DNA from: Chitinophaga japonensis
GTDB taxonomy: Bacteria; Bacteroidota; Bacteroidia; Chitinophagales; Chitinophagaceae
DNA: 64,000 bases
Reading direction: 5' to 3'
Assembly (NCBI RefSeq): GCF_007830125.1
Contig: NZ_VLLG01000004.1
Span: 418,386-482,385, forward strand
Part shown: positions 41,492 through 50,994 of the stretch, in pieces
Layout of the letters: every line of letters begins with the position of its first letter
How positions within the stretch are numbered: the stretch's first letter is position 1
Program-made: the position numbers and the translations under genes
The notes under the pieces: generated by a model
The model's database searches: none
Told to the model about the DNA's origin: nothing
What the model saw: only the letters and a program-made list of their open reading frames with translations

Positions 41492-44305
41492 TTAAAGATC
41501 AAACTTTAACCCGAAGTTATACCGGGGCCTGTAATATTCCAGTTGAGCGGTCCTGGAGGAAATGCCCTGGTAATAACGCAGGGGTTGGTTGGTGAGGTTG
41601 TTGGCCTCCCCGAATATCCTCCATTTGGGCAGTACCCGGAAGGAAGCGTTGGCATCCAGGAAGAACTGCTTATCGTAGAAACGGTCCCCGAAATCATCGC
41701 CGCCCAGCTCATCCAGGTAGGCGGCCGTGTAGTTGCCGGACAGGCGCAGGACCAGGCGGGGCGTTTCGTAGGACAGCGACGCATTGAACATGTGCGGGGC
41801 CGTACCCGGCAGCGTAGCGCCGGAGCGCTTTTCGCCATCGCTGTTGTAAATGCCGTCCGCCTCGGATTTGGTGTAGGTGTAGTTCAGGTACACGCCAAAA
41901 CCTTTGAGGAAGCCGGGCAGGAAATCCAACTGGCGCTGCAGGGCCACTTCAAAACCGTACACGCGCACGTTATCGCCGTTGCGGGACTGGATGTAGGTCC
42001 AGTTGGCGCCGTCAGGCACCGGGTTGGCCAGGCCGGGATAGTCGGCGGCAAATTGCTGCGTAGTATACTCCTGGTCCCTGTATACGTAAATGAAGTCCCG
42101 GATACTTTTGTAGAACACCCCACCGGAGAGCAAGCCTACTGATTTGAAGTACTGTTCCACCATCCCGTCAAAGTTCCAGGAATAAGCAGCTTTCAGCTCG
42201 GCGTTACCGGCGCTCAGCGCTTCATCCTCTGCTATGCTGCTCACATAAGGCGTAAGATCATAGTAATTGGGACGGGCAAGGGCGGTAGTAACGGCTACGC
42301 GCAGCACGAGGTCACTGTTCACCATATATTTAAAGGTGAGCCCCGGCAGCACATTGAGATAGCTGTTCTCAATCTCCCGCTGGCCGGCCAGCTCCGACTC
42401 CTCTTCCACGATGTTGCCGGTATAATTGATATGCGTGTTTTCCAGGCGCACGCCGGCGATCATGGACAGCTTACTGCTAAGGTCCTGGTCCCAGCGTATA
42501 TACCCTGCCGTGATGGTTTCCTTTGCATGGAAATTGACACCCAGGTATTCGGAGGGATCGGCGCTGGCTTCAAACAGGGCGGGATTGCCGAGGTCCAGGC
42601 CGCCCAGGTAGTCTTTGGAGGCAAACACGCCGGGCACATATTTGGAGCCGGGCTGGAAATTATTGCCATTCCAGTCTACCGTGGGTATGGTGGACAGGTT
42701 GCCGATGGGCGTCAGGGGATCGTATTCAAAGAAATTGTTCTCCCGTTTCTTGTCCTTGATGCGCATGCGGGCGCCTACGCGGAAACGGCCCTTCTGGCCG
42801 GGCACCACGCTGAGCGGGAAGCGGAGGTTCACTTTCAGCCCGGTCTCATTCTCTCGGGTATAATCCGTATTCTCGGTTACCCCGTCAAATTCAAAGTTCT
42901 CCGGCAGGTTGGATGTGGAGGATGCAAAGGGATGGCGGAGATCAGCCAGGCTGAGGGACACCGGCACGTCTTCGGCCACGAACTCTATATATCTTTCATG
43001 GGGGCGGCGCTCGCTGGCGGTAGAAAAGGATGCCGCCCAGTCCAGGTCCACTTTGGGGCTGAGCAGGTGCTCGCCGCGGATGGAATAGTTCTGTACGCGC
43101 TGGTCTTCCAGGCGGCGGCCTTTACCGCGGTTGCTGCTGATGCCGCCCTTGTTCTGACGGGCCAGGGAGCCGGTGTAGCCGGTCACCTGGTCATTGTCAT
43201 CGTACTCCGGCTCAATATCCTTGATGGCGTAGGCGAAACGGTTTTCGCGGTCATAGCGCCAGGTGTACAGGCTGTTGAGGTAGATGGTGTTGCGGGCGTT
43301 GATCTTATAATCCAGCGCAGCGGACACACTCCTGCGGATGCGCTGCACATCGTACTTGCGGATCTCCATTTCCTCCGTGTATACGTTCCCGAAGTCGTCC
43401 TTTACCCAGGCTGCTTCCACGTTGTCTGAGCCGTAGTCATTATTATTATAGGAGGCGCTGAGCACGGCGCCCAGCTTGTTATTGAAGAAGCGGTTGCCCA
43501 GCACCAGGGAGCCGGTGTACAGGGGCTTGCTGCGGATGGGGTTAAAGCCGCCGGACAGCGTGGCGGATACGCGGGGGCCGTTGGGCGCTGCGCGCGTCAC
43601 CAGGTTCACGGAGCCGCCGATGGCGTCTGCATCCATATCCGGCGTGAGGGTTTTGTTCACCTCTATGGTCTGTATCATATCCGAAGGGATGAGGTCCATC
43701 TGTACGCGGCGGTTGTCGCCTTCTGCAGAGGGGATGCGATCGCCGTTCATGGTCACGGAATTCAGCTCCGGGGCCAGGCCGCGGATGATGATGTTGCGGG
43801 CCTCTCCCTGGTCGTTCTGCATGGTGATGCCGGGAATGCGTTTCATGGCGTCGCCGATGTTGGCGTCGGGGAAACGGCCGATCTGGTCGGCAGATACGAT
43901 ATTGGTGATATTCTGGTTATTCTTCTGCTGGTTGAGCGCGCGGGCCTGTCCGCGGAGGCGGTCGCCCATGATCACCACTTCCCTGCCGGCAATCTGCCTG
44001 TCTGCCAGCCGGAAGTTGACCTCCGCTGCCTGGCCGGCCGTTACCGTTACTTCTTGGGTGAGCGGCTCGTAGCCCAGGTAAGTGATGGTGACGGTATAAT
44101 TACCTACCGGCACGCCCAGGAACTCAAACTTGCCAAACTGGTTGGACACGGTGTAATGATTCCCGGGGCTGAGCTTGAGGGTGGCGCCCGGCAGGGAAAG
44201 CCCCTGGCTCCTGTCCACCACGGAGCCGGTTACCAGGCCGGCCTCCTGTGCAAAGGCGGAAAGGCCGAAGCAGGTACAGAGCAATACAAGTAACAATCTG
44301 TTCAT
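41492..44305 (-). CDS. TonB-dependent outer-membrane receptor (phytase-linked)
   Basis: 937 residues from MNRLLLVLLCTCFGLSAFAQ (44305), which gives a signal peptide; an earlier start at 44377 does not. A carboxypeptidase-regulatory-like domain (VTGSVVDRSQGLSLPGATLKL) precedes the plug (NITNIVSADQIGRFPDANIGDAMKRIPGI region) and a barrel ending YRPRYNFGLKFDL. The plug is of the classical siderophore/maltodextrin (CirA-like) type, not SusC. Likely imports the inositol phosphate or another product tied to the downstream phytase; that is inference from the pairing. Confidence 0.93.
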   Translation of the reverse strand: MNRLLLVLLCTCFGLSAFAQEAGLVTGSVVDRSQGLSLPGATLKLSPGNHYTVSNQFGKFEFLGVPVGNYTVTITYLGYEPLTQEVTVTAGQAAEVNFRLADRQIAGREVVIMGDRLRGQARALNQQKNNQNITNIVSADQIGRFPDANIGDAMKRIPGITMQNDQGEARNIIIRGLAPELNSVTMNGDRIPSAEGDNRRVQMDLIPSDMIQTIEVNKTLTPDMDADAIGGSVNLVTRAAPNGPRVSATLSGGFNPIRSKPLYTGSLVLGNRFFNNKLGAVLSASYNNNDYGSDNVEAAWVKDDFGNVYTEEMEIRKYDVQRIRRSVSAALDYKINARNTIYLNSLYTWRYDRENRFAYAIKDIEPEYDDNDQVTGYTGSLARQNKGGISSNRGKGRRLEDQRVQNYSIRGEHLLSPKVDLDWAASFSTASERRPHERYIEFVAEDVPVSLSLADLRHPFASSTSNLPENFEFDGVTENTDYTRENETGLKVNLRFPLSVVPGQKGRFRVGARMRIKDKKRENNFFEYDPLTPIGNLSTIPTVDWNGNNFQPGSKYVPGVFASKDYLGGLDLGNPALFEASADPSEYLGVNFHAKETITAGYIRWDQDLSSKLSMIAGVRLENTHINYTGNIVEEESELAGQREIENSYLNVLPGLTFKYMVNSDLVLRVAVTTALARPNYYDLTPYVSSIAEDEALSAGNAELKAAYSWNFDGMVEQYFKSVGLLSGGVFYKSIRDFIYVYRDQEYTTQQFAADYPGLANPVPDGANWTYIQSRNGDNVRVYGFEVALQRQLDFLPGFLKGFGVYLNYTYTKSEADGIYNSDGEKRSGATLPGTAPHMFNASLSYETPRLVLRLSGNYTAAYLDELGGDDFGDRFYDKQFFLDANASFRVLPKWRIFGEANNLTNQPLRYYQGISSRTAQLEYYRPRYNFGLKFDL

Positions 44306-44491
44306 CTGATCAAGATTTTTTTGACAGGGCAAATGTGCAATTACCGGTATGCAAGCCCAACTTTCGGGGATAAACAAAAAGGAAACAGCGTTACAAAGGG
44401 CGTATACAGGAGAGCAACAAGGTGAACAAATCCATCATAACTATTTGGTTTCCAGATATCCTGCCCGTAACAAAATCCGCCATTAAGGAAT

Positions 44492-44504
44492 TGTTACCGT
44501 AACA
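44492..44504. promoter_or_regulatory. Candidate operator TGTTACCGTAACA upstream of the receptor
   Basis: Perfect 6+1+6 palindrome in the 210-base gap between the TPR-HTH regulator gene and the receptor, with a GTAACA half-site at about 44466-44471. Regulator unknown. Confidence 0.35.
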
Positions 44505-44515
44505 TTAAGCCGGGG

Positions 44516-46114
44516 TTACAGCGACTGGATGAAAGCGGTGAGGCTTTCCCCCTGCCCGATGCTCAGCTTTTTCCGGAGACGGTACCGCATGACCCGGAGG
44601 CTGTCCTGCGAGATGCACAGCAGGGTGGCGATGTCGCCGGAAGGGAGGTTCATTTTCAATAAAGCCACAAGACGGAGATCGCTGGGCGTGAGCTTGTCGC
44701 AATACTTCTTCAGGTTATTAAAGAAGGCCTGGTGCACCTGCTCGAACATCTTGCGGAATTCTTCCCAGTAATGATCATGGTTAAAGCTGTGATTGATCTG
44801 CTGCTGCAATTGTTTGAGCTGTTTCTTCTGGTCGCGACGCTCGTCTTTCACCATTTCGTCCAGGCGGTTGCGCAGTTCCTCCAGCAACTGGTTCTTTTGT
44901 ATGATATGGAGGGTGTGCGTGGAGAGCTCTATTTTCCGGTTCTCCAGCTCGGCCTGCATGCGCTCCTGCTCGGTCTCATAGCGGCGCTTGTCCTGCTCGG
45001 CCAGGATGCGGGCGTTCCTGATCCTGAGGCGCTGGCGGCTGATAACGAGGGAGCCCAGCACGATGAGCAGCACAATGACCACGATAACGGCTACGGTAAT
45101 GATGCGGTTCATTTTGCGGGCGCTGGTGAGGCGCTCTATTTCGCGGTTCTTCTTTTCTATGTCGTACATGGTCTGGAGCAGGGCCACCTGTTTGCCGCTT
45201 TCCTCGGAGTAGATGTCCAGCAGGTGATTACGGCTTTGTTCCAGGTAGTAGAAGGCGCTGTCGTTGTTGCCCAGGAGGTGGTAGGATTTGGCTACGTCCC
45301 TGCAGGCGCCGCTGAGCTGGTATTTTTCATTGACCTGCAGGGCGAGGGCCAGGGCCTGCTGCGTTCTTTGCAGCCCTTCGCGATAGCGGCCGGTTTTGCG
45401 GAGCACATCGCCGAGGTTGTTGAGCACTTCTATGCGGGCGGTATCGTCGCCGGTTTGCTCGTTGAGCAGCAGGGCTTGGCGGAAGTAATAGCCGGCGGAG
45501 TCGTAACGGGCCAGGTCCTCGTGGATGCTGCCCAGGTTCTCGTATATCTTGGCCATGCCCTGTTTGTAGTCCAGCGTGCGGTACTGTGCCAGCGCCTGGC
45601 GCTGGAAGAAAAATGCGCTGTCGTATTGCTGCTGCTTTTCATAGAGGTGGCCTATCTTCCCGTAGGTAAGGGCCATGCCGGCCCTGTCCTGCAGGGAGGT
45701 ATAGATGGCCAGCGCTTCCTCGTACTGGCGGCGGGCCTGGCCAGGCTGGCGGTTATAATAGTAGAGCGTGCCCATGTCGTCCAGGTTGCCGGCCAGCAGT
45801 TTTATTTTGTCCTCGCGGCGGTAGATCTCCCCGGCCTGCAGGTGGAAGTCCAGCGACTGTGGGTAATGTCCCAGGTGGTAGCAAAGGCGGCCCATCTGCT
45901 GCAGGCATTGAGCGGCGGCTACGGGATCTTTATTTTCCATGGCGCGGGTGTAGTTTTCCTTCAGCGTGAGAAATGCGCTGGGCGTATGGACCTGGCGGCT
46001 GCTGTCCGGCTGTTCGAAGCGGCGCAGTTTAAGTGTGAGCTCCTGTTGTGCGCGGAGCGGCGCGGCGGCCAGGACGCAGCACAGGGCGGTGATGAAGAAG
46101 CGTTGTAGCATCAT
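44516..46114 (-). CDS. TPR / transmembrane / C-terminal HTH regulator
   Basis: 532 residues: signal peptide (FITALCCVLAAAPLRAQ), five or more TPR repeats (for example YGKIGHLYEKQQQYDSAFFF, YENLGSIHEDLARYDSAGYY), one membrane helix near 331-353 (IITVAVIVVIVLLIVLGSL), a coiled coil, and a C-terminal helix-turn-helix of LuxR-like form (LTPSDLRLVALLKMNLPSGD, ISQDSLRVMRYRLRKKL). This design senses in the periplasm and regulates transcription from the membrane. It lies directly upstream of the receptor and phytase genes on the same strand and probably controls them. Confidence 0.82.
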   Translation of the reverse strand: MMLQRFFITALCCVLAAAPLRAQQELTLKLRRFEQPDSSRQVHTPSAFLTLKENYTRAMENKDPVAAAQCLQQMGRLCYHLGHYPQSLDFHLQAGEIYRREDKIKLLAGNLDDMGTLYYYNRQPGQARRQYEEALAIYTSLQDRAGMALTYGKIGHLYEKQQQYDSAFFFQRQALAQYRTLDYKQGMAKIYENLGSIHEDLARYDSAGYYFRQALLLNEQTGDDTARIEVLNNLGDVLRKTGRYREGLQRTQQALALALQVNEKYQLSGACRDVAKSYHLLGNNDSAFYYLEQSRNHLLDIYSEESGKQVALLQTMYDIEKKNREIERLTSARKMNRIITVAVIVVIVLLIVLGSLVISRQRLRIRNARILAEQDKRRYETEQERMQAELENRKIELSTHTLHIIQKNQLLEELRNRLDEMVKDERRDQKKQLKQLQQQINHSFNHDHYWEEFRKMFEQVHQAFFNNLKKYCDKLTPSDLRLVALLKMNLPSGDIATLLCISQDSLRVMRYRLRKKLSIGQGESLTAFIQSL

Positions 46115-46235
46115 GAGGGGAAAATAAGATGCAAAGGAAGGAGGTGCATATTAACTTATTGTTAAGGGGGGGCTTTGTGTGGCAGCGTTATCAATACAGG
46201 AGCCACACGGTGGTGTTGCGTAGTGAAATGGCCCC

Positions 46236-47399
46236 CTACCAATGCCCATCTGCTCCTCCCCCGGCGCCGGAGCCGCCGCCGAATTTAAAGCCGGGATCGG
46301 GGGAAGGTTCGGGTGGCGGGAAGGTATCTGCAATGACGAGGGACTCTGCCTGGGCTGCTTCCTGGTGACCGGAGCTGGTATCTTCCCGGTATGTAAAGCC
46401 GTGGCGGGGCTCTTCCAGGTACCGGATCAGGGCCCAGGCGAAAGCAACCAGGGCCAGGCCGCCGACGATCATTTCGGCTTCCAGGGAGGCGACATCATAA
46501 TAATGCTCTATGGTGAAAACGGCGGCGGCCAGCAGCACCAGGCCGGTACGAAGGAGAATCGTATTCTTGCCGCGGACGCCCAGCACAATGTACAGGAGCG
46601 GCAGGAGGACGGTGCTGGCCCAGAAAAAGCCGCCGGCCGGCATATCCTGGCCCGGGAGCAGGTGGAGGCCCAGCAGGGCATTACCGGTTTCCCGCACTAC
46701 AAAATAGTTTCCCGCAGCGTACAGGGTTAGCAGTGCGGTAATTTCCATCACGGTGCAGCAATGGGCATAGTGCCGCCAGCGCAACGCCTTGCCCCATTTC
46801 CGCGCCAGTATGTAAATGGCCAGGGACCCGGTCATCAGCAGGAAAGGCGCTGTGGACTGCGCGAATGCTCCCAGCGGGTGATACCCGTAAAACAGGCATC
46901 CCAGCAGGGACACTACTGCCAGCGCTGCCAAGAGGCTGTCTGCATACCGCAGCGTTGCTGCAAGCGCCACCAGGCCTACCAGCGCGCAACAGGCCCATGC
47001 CGGCAGGGAGGTGTCTACGCAGAACGGAATCGATACCAGGGCAACACCGCTCCACAGCAATGCATCATCTACGCCGGAGCGGTAGTGTTTTGGGTCGTGG
47101 ATAAAGAGTTCCAGCGCACCCAGGGCAGTCAGCCCGGAAAAAACGAGCATACCCCGCCAGGCATCTTCCAGGGCATCCGCCAGTATCAGCATCAACAGGC
47201 CCAGGGAAAACAGGACGATGATGGCCGTTAGCAGGAACAGGCCGATACGGATATAGGAATTGGGCGTATAAAAGCCTTCCGGGTAGGCCTGCACGATGCG
47301 CTCCCGCTCCCCGGCAGTAATGCAATGCCGACGGTACGCCTCCGTTGCTTCCTGCTGCAGGGCGATATTGTCCAGCCATATGGAATTATAGGCGATCAT
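46236..47399 (-). CDS. Multi-pass membrane protein with Gly-rich C-terminus
   Basis: 387 residues, about ten membrane segments, then a soluble tail with EESPDPG-type acidic/proline content ending FGGGSGAGGGADGHW. The first 50 residues form a helical soluble region. Its start overlaps the stop of the DUF2157 gene upstream by four bases, so the two are co-translated and probably form a complex. Function unknown. The Gly-rich end resembles those of TPM-type proteins but no TPM domain is present. Confidence 0.7.
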   Translation of the reverse strand: MIAYNSIWLDNIALQQEATEAYRRHCITAGERERIVQAYPEGFYTPNSYIRIGLFLLTAIIVLFSLGLLMLILADALEDAWRGMLVFSGLTALGALELFIHDPKHYRSGVDDALLWSGVALVSIPFCVDTSLPAWACCALVGLVALAATLRYADSLLAALAVVSLLGCLFYGYHPLGAFAQSTAPFLLMTGSLAIYILARKWGKALRWRHYAHCCTVMEITALLTLYAAGNYFVVRETGNALLGLHLLPGQDMPAGGFFWASTVLLPLLYIVLGVRGKNTILLRTGLVLLAAAVFTIEHYYDVASLEAEMIVGGLALVAFAWALIRYLEEPRHGFTYREDTSSGHQEAAQAESLVIADTFPPPEPSPDPGFKFGGGSGAGGGADGHW

Positions 47400-48376
47400 G
47401 CTTTTTTCATTTTCCTGTTGAAACGGATCAGCCCCAGGATCATGGCGATGGCGGAGGCGATAAGATAGATGAGACCGAGGTATATAGGTCCCAGGTCATT
47501 AGTATATATTTTTTCCAGCAGGCGCACTACCACGTAGCCAAGGCCGATATAGGTATACAGGGCCATTATCACGATGAAATAAAAAGAGTGATGCCGGAGG
47601 GCCTGCCGGTAGCAATAAAATGCGATACCCAGCAGGAGGAGGAACCAGGCAAAATAGCGGTGCTCAAAATGGAACATGCCAGCCAGGCAGGCGATGAACA
47701 ATACGTGCAGGCCTATGTTTACATAAGTGAACCGGAAATGCGCTTTCCATTTTTTCCAGGCGGAAATTTCCCCGGCCGTTACCAGCATTCCCCCCAGCAG
47801 CATGCCGGTGTAGATCAGGGTGCTGTTGCTGAAATCGTTCTGCCGCAGTACCTGCGTGGGCGTTACCACAATGCCCATCCAGGCAGCAAGGTTGGTGATG
47901 GCGAGTGTGAGCACGCCCAGGTGATCAAAATAATAGGCGCAAAAAAACAGGATGACCATCGGCACAAAACCGGCCAGCTTCAGGTGATCGCCAAACACGC
48001 CATACTGGTACTGCAGGTACGCGATAAACGTAACCATCGTAAGACAGGCCAGCAGAAGCAGGTAATCGAACAGGGGATCCGGCGTGGGCACTTTTTGCCA
48101 GGAAAAGGGGCTTTTCTTTTTATTGCAATACCAGTAACCCGCCGCGCTGATAAGGGCAATAACGGCCAGTACCGCCTGGTGCCCGATGGTATCGATGTTC
48201 TCGTACACCAGTATGCCCAATCCCCCGCTGAGCAGCAGCACGCCCAGGTACAGGAGCACTTTCAGCTCCCAATGCAGGGAGAAGAGCCGCCGGCTCTCTG
48301 CAGCCTTTACTTTTTCAAAGGAGGCGCCGGAGATCAGTCCTTCCTCGTGGAACTTCCGGAACGTGTGCAGGTTCAT
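47396..48376 (-). CDS. DUF2157-type membrane protein
   Basis: 326 residues. A soluble N-terminal helix pair (FRKFHEEGLISGASFEKVKA) followed by about ten membrane helices, starting HWELKVLLYLGVLLLSGGLG, a layout that matches DUF2157. Ends in a basic tail NRKMKKA. Coupled to 46236 through an ATGA overlap. Function unknown. Confidence 0.75.
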   Translation of the reverse strand: MNLHTFRKFHEEGLISGASFEKVKAAESRRLFSLHWELKVLLYLGVLLLSGGLGILVYENIDTIGHQAVLAVIALISAAGYWYCNKKKSPFSWQKVPTPDPLFDYLLLLACLTMVTFIAYLQYQYGVFGDHLKLAGFVPMVILFFCAYYFDHLGVLTLAITNLAAWMGIVVTPTQVLRQNDFSNSTLIYTGMLLGGMLVTAGEISAWKKWKAHFRFTYVNIGLHVLFIACLAGMFHFEHRYFAWFLLLLGIAFYCYRQALRHHSFYFIVIMALYTYIGLGYVVVRLLEKIYTNDLGPIYLGLIYLIASAIAMILGLIRFNRKMKKA

Positions 48377-48571
48377 ATTACAATGATAGGAAAATTCAGC
48401 GAGCCGGTGCGCTGTTAAGGGGAATGAAGTGCGCTTTTACCCGGCACCTTGTACGCTTTTACTATACTGTTGGCGGGGAGCATCCCCCAAAGATGTAGGC
48501 ATTATACCCCTTTTTAAACGCAGTACATCCCGTAAATTTACCGGATCATTCAACTTTTAAACCCCAGTGGA

Positions 48572-49105
48572 ATGGCCAGACAACGCGGCCCACACTATAT
48601 AACGGGCACCTATAACGGCATTTGTTTTTACCGGATGGAGGGACAATATTATGCCCGGCGGAAAAGCTCCCTATCCGGCAAGCGGGTAAAGCGCGACCCA
48701 TCCTTTACCCTGACGATGGCATATGCCAATATCATGGCACAGGCATCCCAACTGGCTGCTGGCGTGTACCGGCAGTTGCCGCCCGCCCGGCGCAAGCATG
48801 CACTGTACCGGGCACTGACCGGACAGGCCATGCAACTGCTGAAAGCCGGGAAAGACGCCGCAGCCGTAATAGCCGCCCTGCAGGCGGCTTGCACCCCGCC
48901 ACCGTCCGCCCAGGCTCCTACCCCACCCGCAAAAACCGCCACGCTCCTGCTGCGCCTGCGGAGAAGCCCCGCCCCACAGCGGACGCGCGGGAAGGGCTTT
49001 TGCGTTACCCCCTGTGGCAGGCTGCGACCTGCGGATATTACAGCCGCCCGGGAAGCGCTGTTCCATACTTCCCGGCGAAGACCGGTGCAGCCACACCTGG
49101 AATGA
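48572..49105 (+). CDS. Bacteroidota small basic protein of unknown function
   Basis: 177 residues. The N-terminal pattern MARQRGPHYITGTYNGICFY, MEGQYYARRKSSLSGKRVKR and DPSF is shared with a multi-copy family of Bacteroidota proteins (MARQKG..G.ITFYK...YLAR.K...), whose role is not known. The C-terminal half is Ala/Pro/Arg rich and probably disordered. Predicted cytoplasmic. Confidence 0.6.
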   Translation: MARQRGPHYITGTYNGICFYRMEGQYYARRKSSLSGKRVKRDPSFTLTMAYANIMAQASQLAAGVYRQLPPARRKHALYRALTGQAMQLLKAGKDAAAVIAALQAACTPPPSAQAPTPPAKTATLLLRLRRSPAPQRTRGKGFCVTPCGRLRPADITAAREALFHTSRRRPVQPHLE

Positions 49106-49191
49106 TCCGGGGGGCGTACAGGCGGGAAAATTTATTTGGAAGGGCAAGGGTGTTCGCATATTTTAGCGGACATATTAACACATCCTATCCT

Positions 49192-49755
49192 ATGAATAAC
49201 ACCGGTACTGTTACTATTGCCCTCAATAAACAAAAGCTGTACAAGCTGGTCATCCTCTCTACTGTTTTCCTAATGCTGGGCTGCTGGATGCTGCAAAGCG
49301 CCGATGACCCGGAGCGGCCATTTTTCGGAGTGCCTGTCATAAAGGACATCGTGGCAGGCGGCTGTCTCCTCTTGAGCCTAGTGGGCCTGGCTACAGGCTT
49401 ATTCAGCCTGCTGGGGAGCGAGCGGGGCGTGCTGATCGACGACCAGGGTATTACCGACCGCTCCAGCCTGGCGGGCGCCGGCCGTATCCCCTGGGGAGAT
49501 GTGCAGTTGCTGATCACCGCTACTATCGTAAACCGGCCCCTCCTGCTGCTGATGGTCAAAAACCCGGAGCAGTATATCCGCCGGCAACGTAACCTCCTGC
49601 TGCGGAAAATCATGCAGATGAACTACCGGCAGCATGGTACACCGGTGTGCATTGCAGCGAGCCGGCTGGCATGTAGTGTGACGGAACTGGAAGGGCTGGT
49701 GGAAAGTAGGTTGGCGGGGTATAAGGGAAAGGGGGTGAGGGTGGTAGAAAATTGA
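49192..49755 (+). CDS. STM3941-family two-helix membrane protein
   Basis: 187 residues from the ATG at 49192. Two membrane segments (KLVILSTVFLMLGCWML and IVAGGCLLLSLVGLATGLFSL) precede a soluble PH-like domain (GVLIDDQGITDRSSLAGAGRIPWGDV, LLLLMVKNPEQYI). The pattern VLIDDQGITDRSS...IPW..V is that of STM3941-family proteins, some of which are immunity-like. It sits at the boundary to the accessory region. Confidence 0.65.
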   Translation: MNNTGTVTIALNKQKLYKLVILSTVFLMLGCWMLQSADDPERPFFGVPVIKDIVAGGCLLLSLVGLATGLFSLLGSERGVLIDDQGITDRSSLAGAGRIPWGDVQLLITATIVNRPLLLLMVKNPEQYIRRQRNLLLRKIMQMNYRQHGTPVCIAASRLACSVTELEGLVESRLAGYKGKGVRVVEN

Positions 49756-49866
49756 TGTTTTAGCTCAAATGTTTATTTCAAACTGGCTACAGCCAGCGAA
49801 CAATCTGCTTAAAAATATAACTCTGTATAAAAAAAACGACCTTACCTCATCAAAAGCAGTATTTGT

Positions 49867-50421
49867 ATGGAGAAAAAAATAACCGAGGAATTGAATCAAT
49901 TTCTAAGCACATCACATATCATTAACCCAGTGATTAAGGTTCATTCAGAGCAATTAAGTTTCTCATCTTCCGTTCTTAATTATAATACTGTAACAGATTT
50001 ATTGCTTTTAATTATAGGCTTCTTTATTTTTTCAAAAGTAAATTTTAGCACGAATATCGCAATGGCAATAATTCTGTCCTTGATTATTGTTTCCAGCTCC
50101 TGGTATAATTTCATGGCAATTAACCATGTAATTATAAATTTTGCTACAAAAACTATCATGGTAAAAAGCAGAAACCCTATAAAGAGAATCTGGTTAAAGA
50201 TTACAACCAAACAAGACTATACAACTCTTCATTTTGAAAAACTTGAAAACTTCTATAACCAACCCACGCTCTATTTACCATCGTTTAGGAGATACAGATT
50301 AAATTTCAAACTCAAAAAGGGAAACATATTCGTTTTAATTGATTTCACTGATGAAAAATATTCTAAAAGGATCGCCTTTTACTTAAATAAACTTGTGTTA
50401 AATCGTATTTCTCGGGAATAA
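49867..50421 (+). CDS. AT-rich two-helix membrane protein, unknown
   Basis: 184 residues with two adjacent membrane helices (TVTDLLLLIIGFFIFSKV and IAMAIILSLIIVSSSWYNF) and a soluble lysine-rich domain. Same layout as 49192 but not clearly similar in sequence. Base composition is far more AT-rich than the backbone, a sign of transfer. Followed by a strong terminator. Could be an immunity protein given the toxin modules beside it; not proven. Confidence 0.5.
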   Translation: MEKKITEELNQFLSTSHIINPVIKVHSEQLSFSSSVLNYNTVTDLLLLIIGFFIFSKVNFSTNIAMAIILSLIIVSSSWYNFMAINHVIINFATKTIMVKSRNPIKRIWLKITTKQDYTTLHFEKLENFYNQPTLYLPSFRRYRLNFKLKKGNIFVLIDFTDEKYSKRIAFYLNKLVLNRISRE

Positions 50422-50423
50422 GA

Positions 50424-50456
50424 TTGAAAATCCGCAGGCATCCTGCGGATTTTCAA
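50424..50456. terminator. Perfect 15-bp bidirectional terminator
   Basis: TTGAAAATCCGCAGG, loop CAT, then its exact complement. Lies between the convergent genes 49867 and 50485. Confidence 0.92.
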
Positions 50457-50484
50457 ATTACAATGTGGCTTTCTGGAATCCCAT

Positions 50485-50991
50485 CTATAGAAGTTCACTA
50501 ATCAGTGTTTCCAGCCCATTCAGCGTTAAAGATGAATTATATAGATACAAGCTATCACCATCATCCTCACAATAGGCAAACATAGTTGAATGGAGGGAAC
50601 TCGAACTGTAAGAAGGCGAACTTACTAAAGACATAATGTCAGATATCAGTGTAGTGCCAACTTCGGAAACGTTATAGATCATTATTAACAATGTTCTTTT
50701 AAATTCTTCCGATTGAGCTATGTCTTTCAGTAATTCGTCACCGCAATCACTCACCTCATTGATTAGTATATTCTTTTTATTGACTTTAAATTCCTTGTAT
50801 TGCGCCAATTCATATCCAAGGGAATACTTTTGCGGCTGTATAGTAAGTAAGGTTGTTTTTTTATGTAAAAAAAAATGCCTTAGTATGGTGTGAAAAATCC
50901 GCTCAGCCAACAAATAGTCTCCTTTGTCGGATTGAATTATCTTCTCCCAGGATAAATTATTGTTCTTTATGTGCCTGATTTTTATCTCCAT
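50485..50991 (-). CDS. Candidate immunity protein for orphan Rhs tip 1
   Basis: 168 residues, AT-rich, no signal peptide. It starts 3 bases after the stop of orphan toxin module 1, the standard toxin-immunity spacing. Not recognised as a named family. Function is inferred from position alone. Confidence 0.55.
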   Translation of the reverse strand: MEIKIRHIKNNNLSWEKIIQSDKGDYLLAERIFHTILRHFFLHKKTTLLTIQPQKYSLGYELAQYKEFKVNKKNILINEVSDCGDELLKDIAQSEEFKRTLLIMIYNVSEVGTTLISDIMSLVSSPSYSSSSLHSTMFAYCEDDGDSLYLYNSSLTLNGLETLISELL

Positions 50992-50994
50992 GTG

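Noticed and set aside
48622..49755. 377-residue plus-strand frame covering 49192-49755
   Set aside because: Its first 190 residues are an out-of-frame reading of the 48572 gene; the real protein starts at the ATG at 49192.
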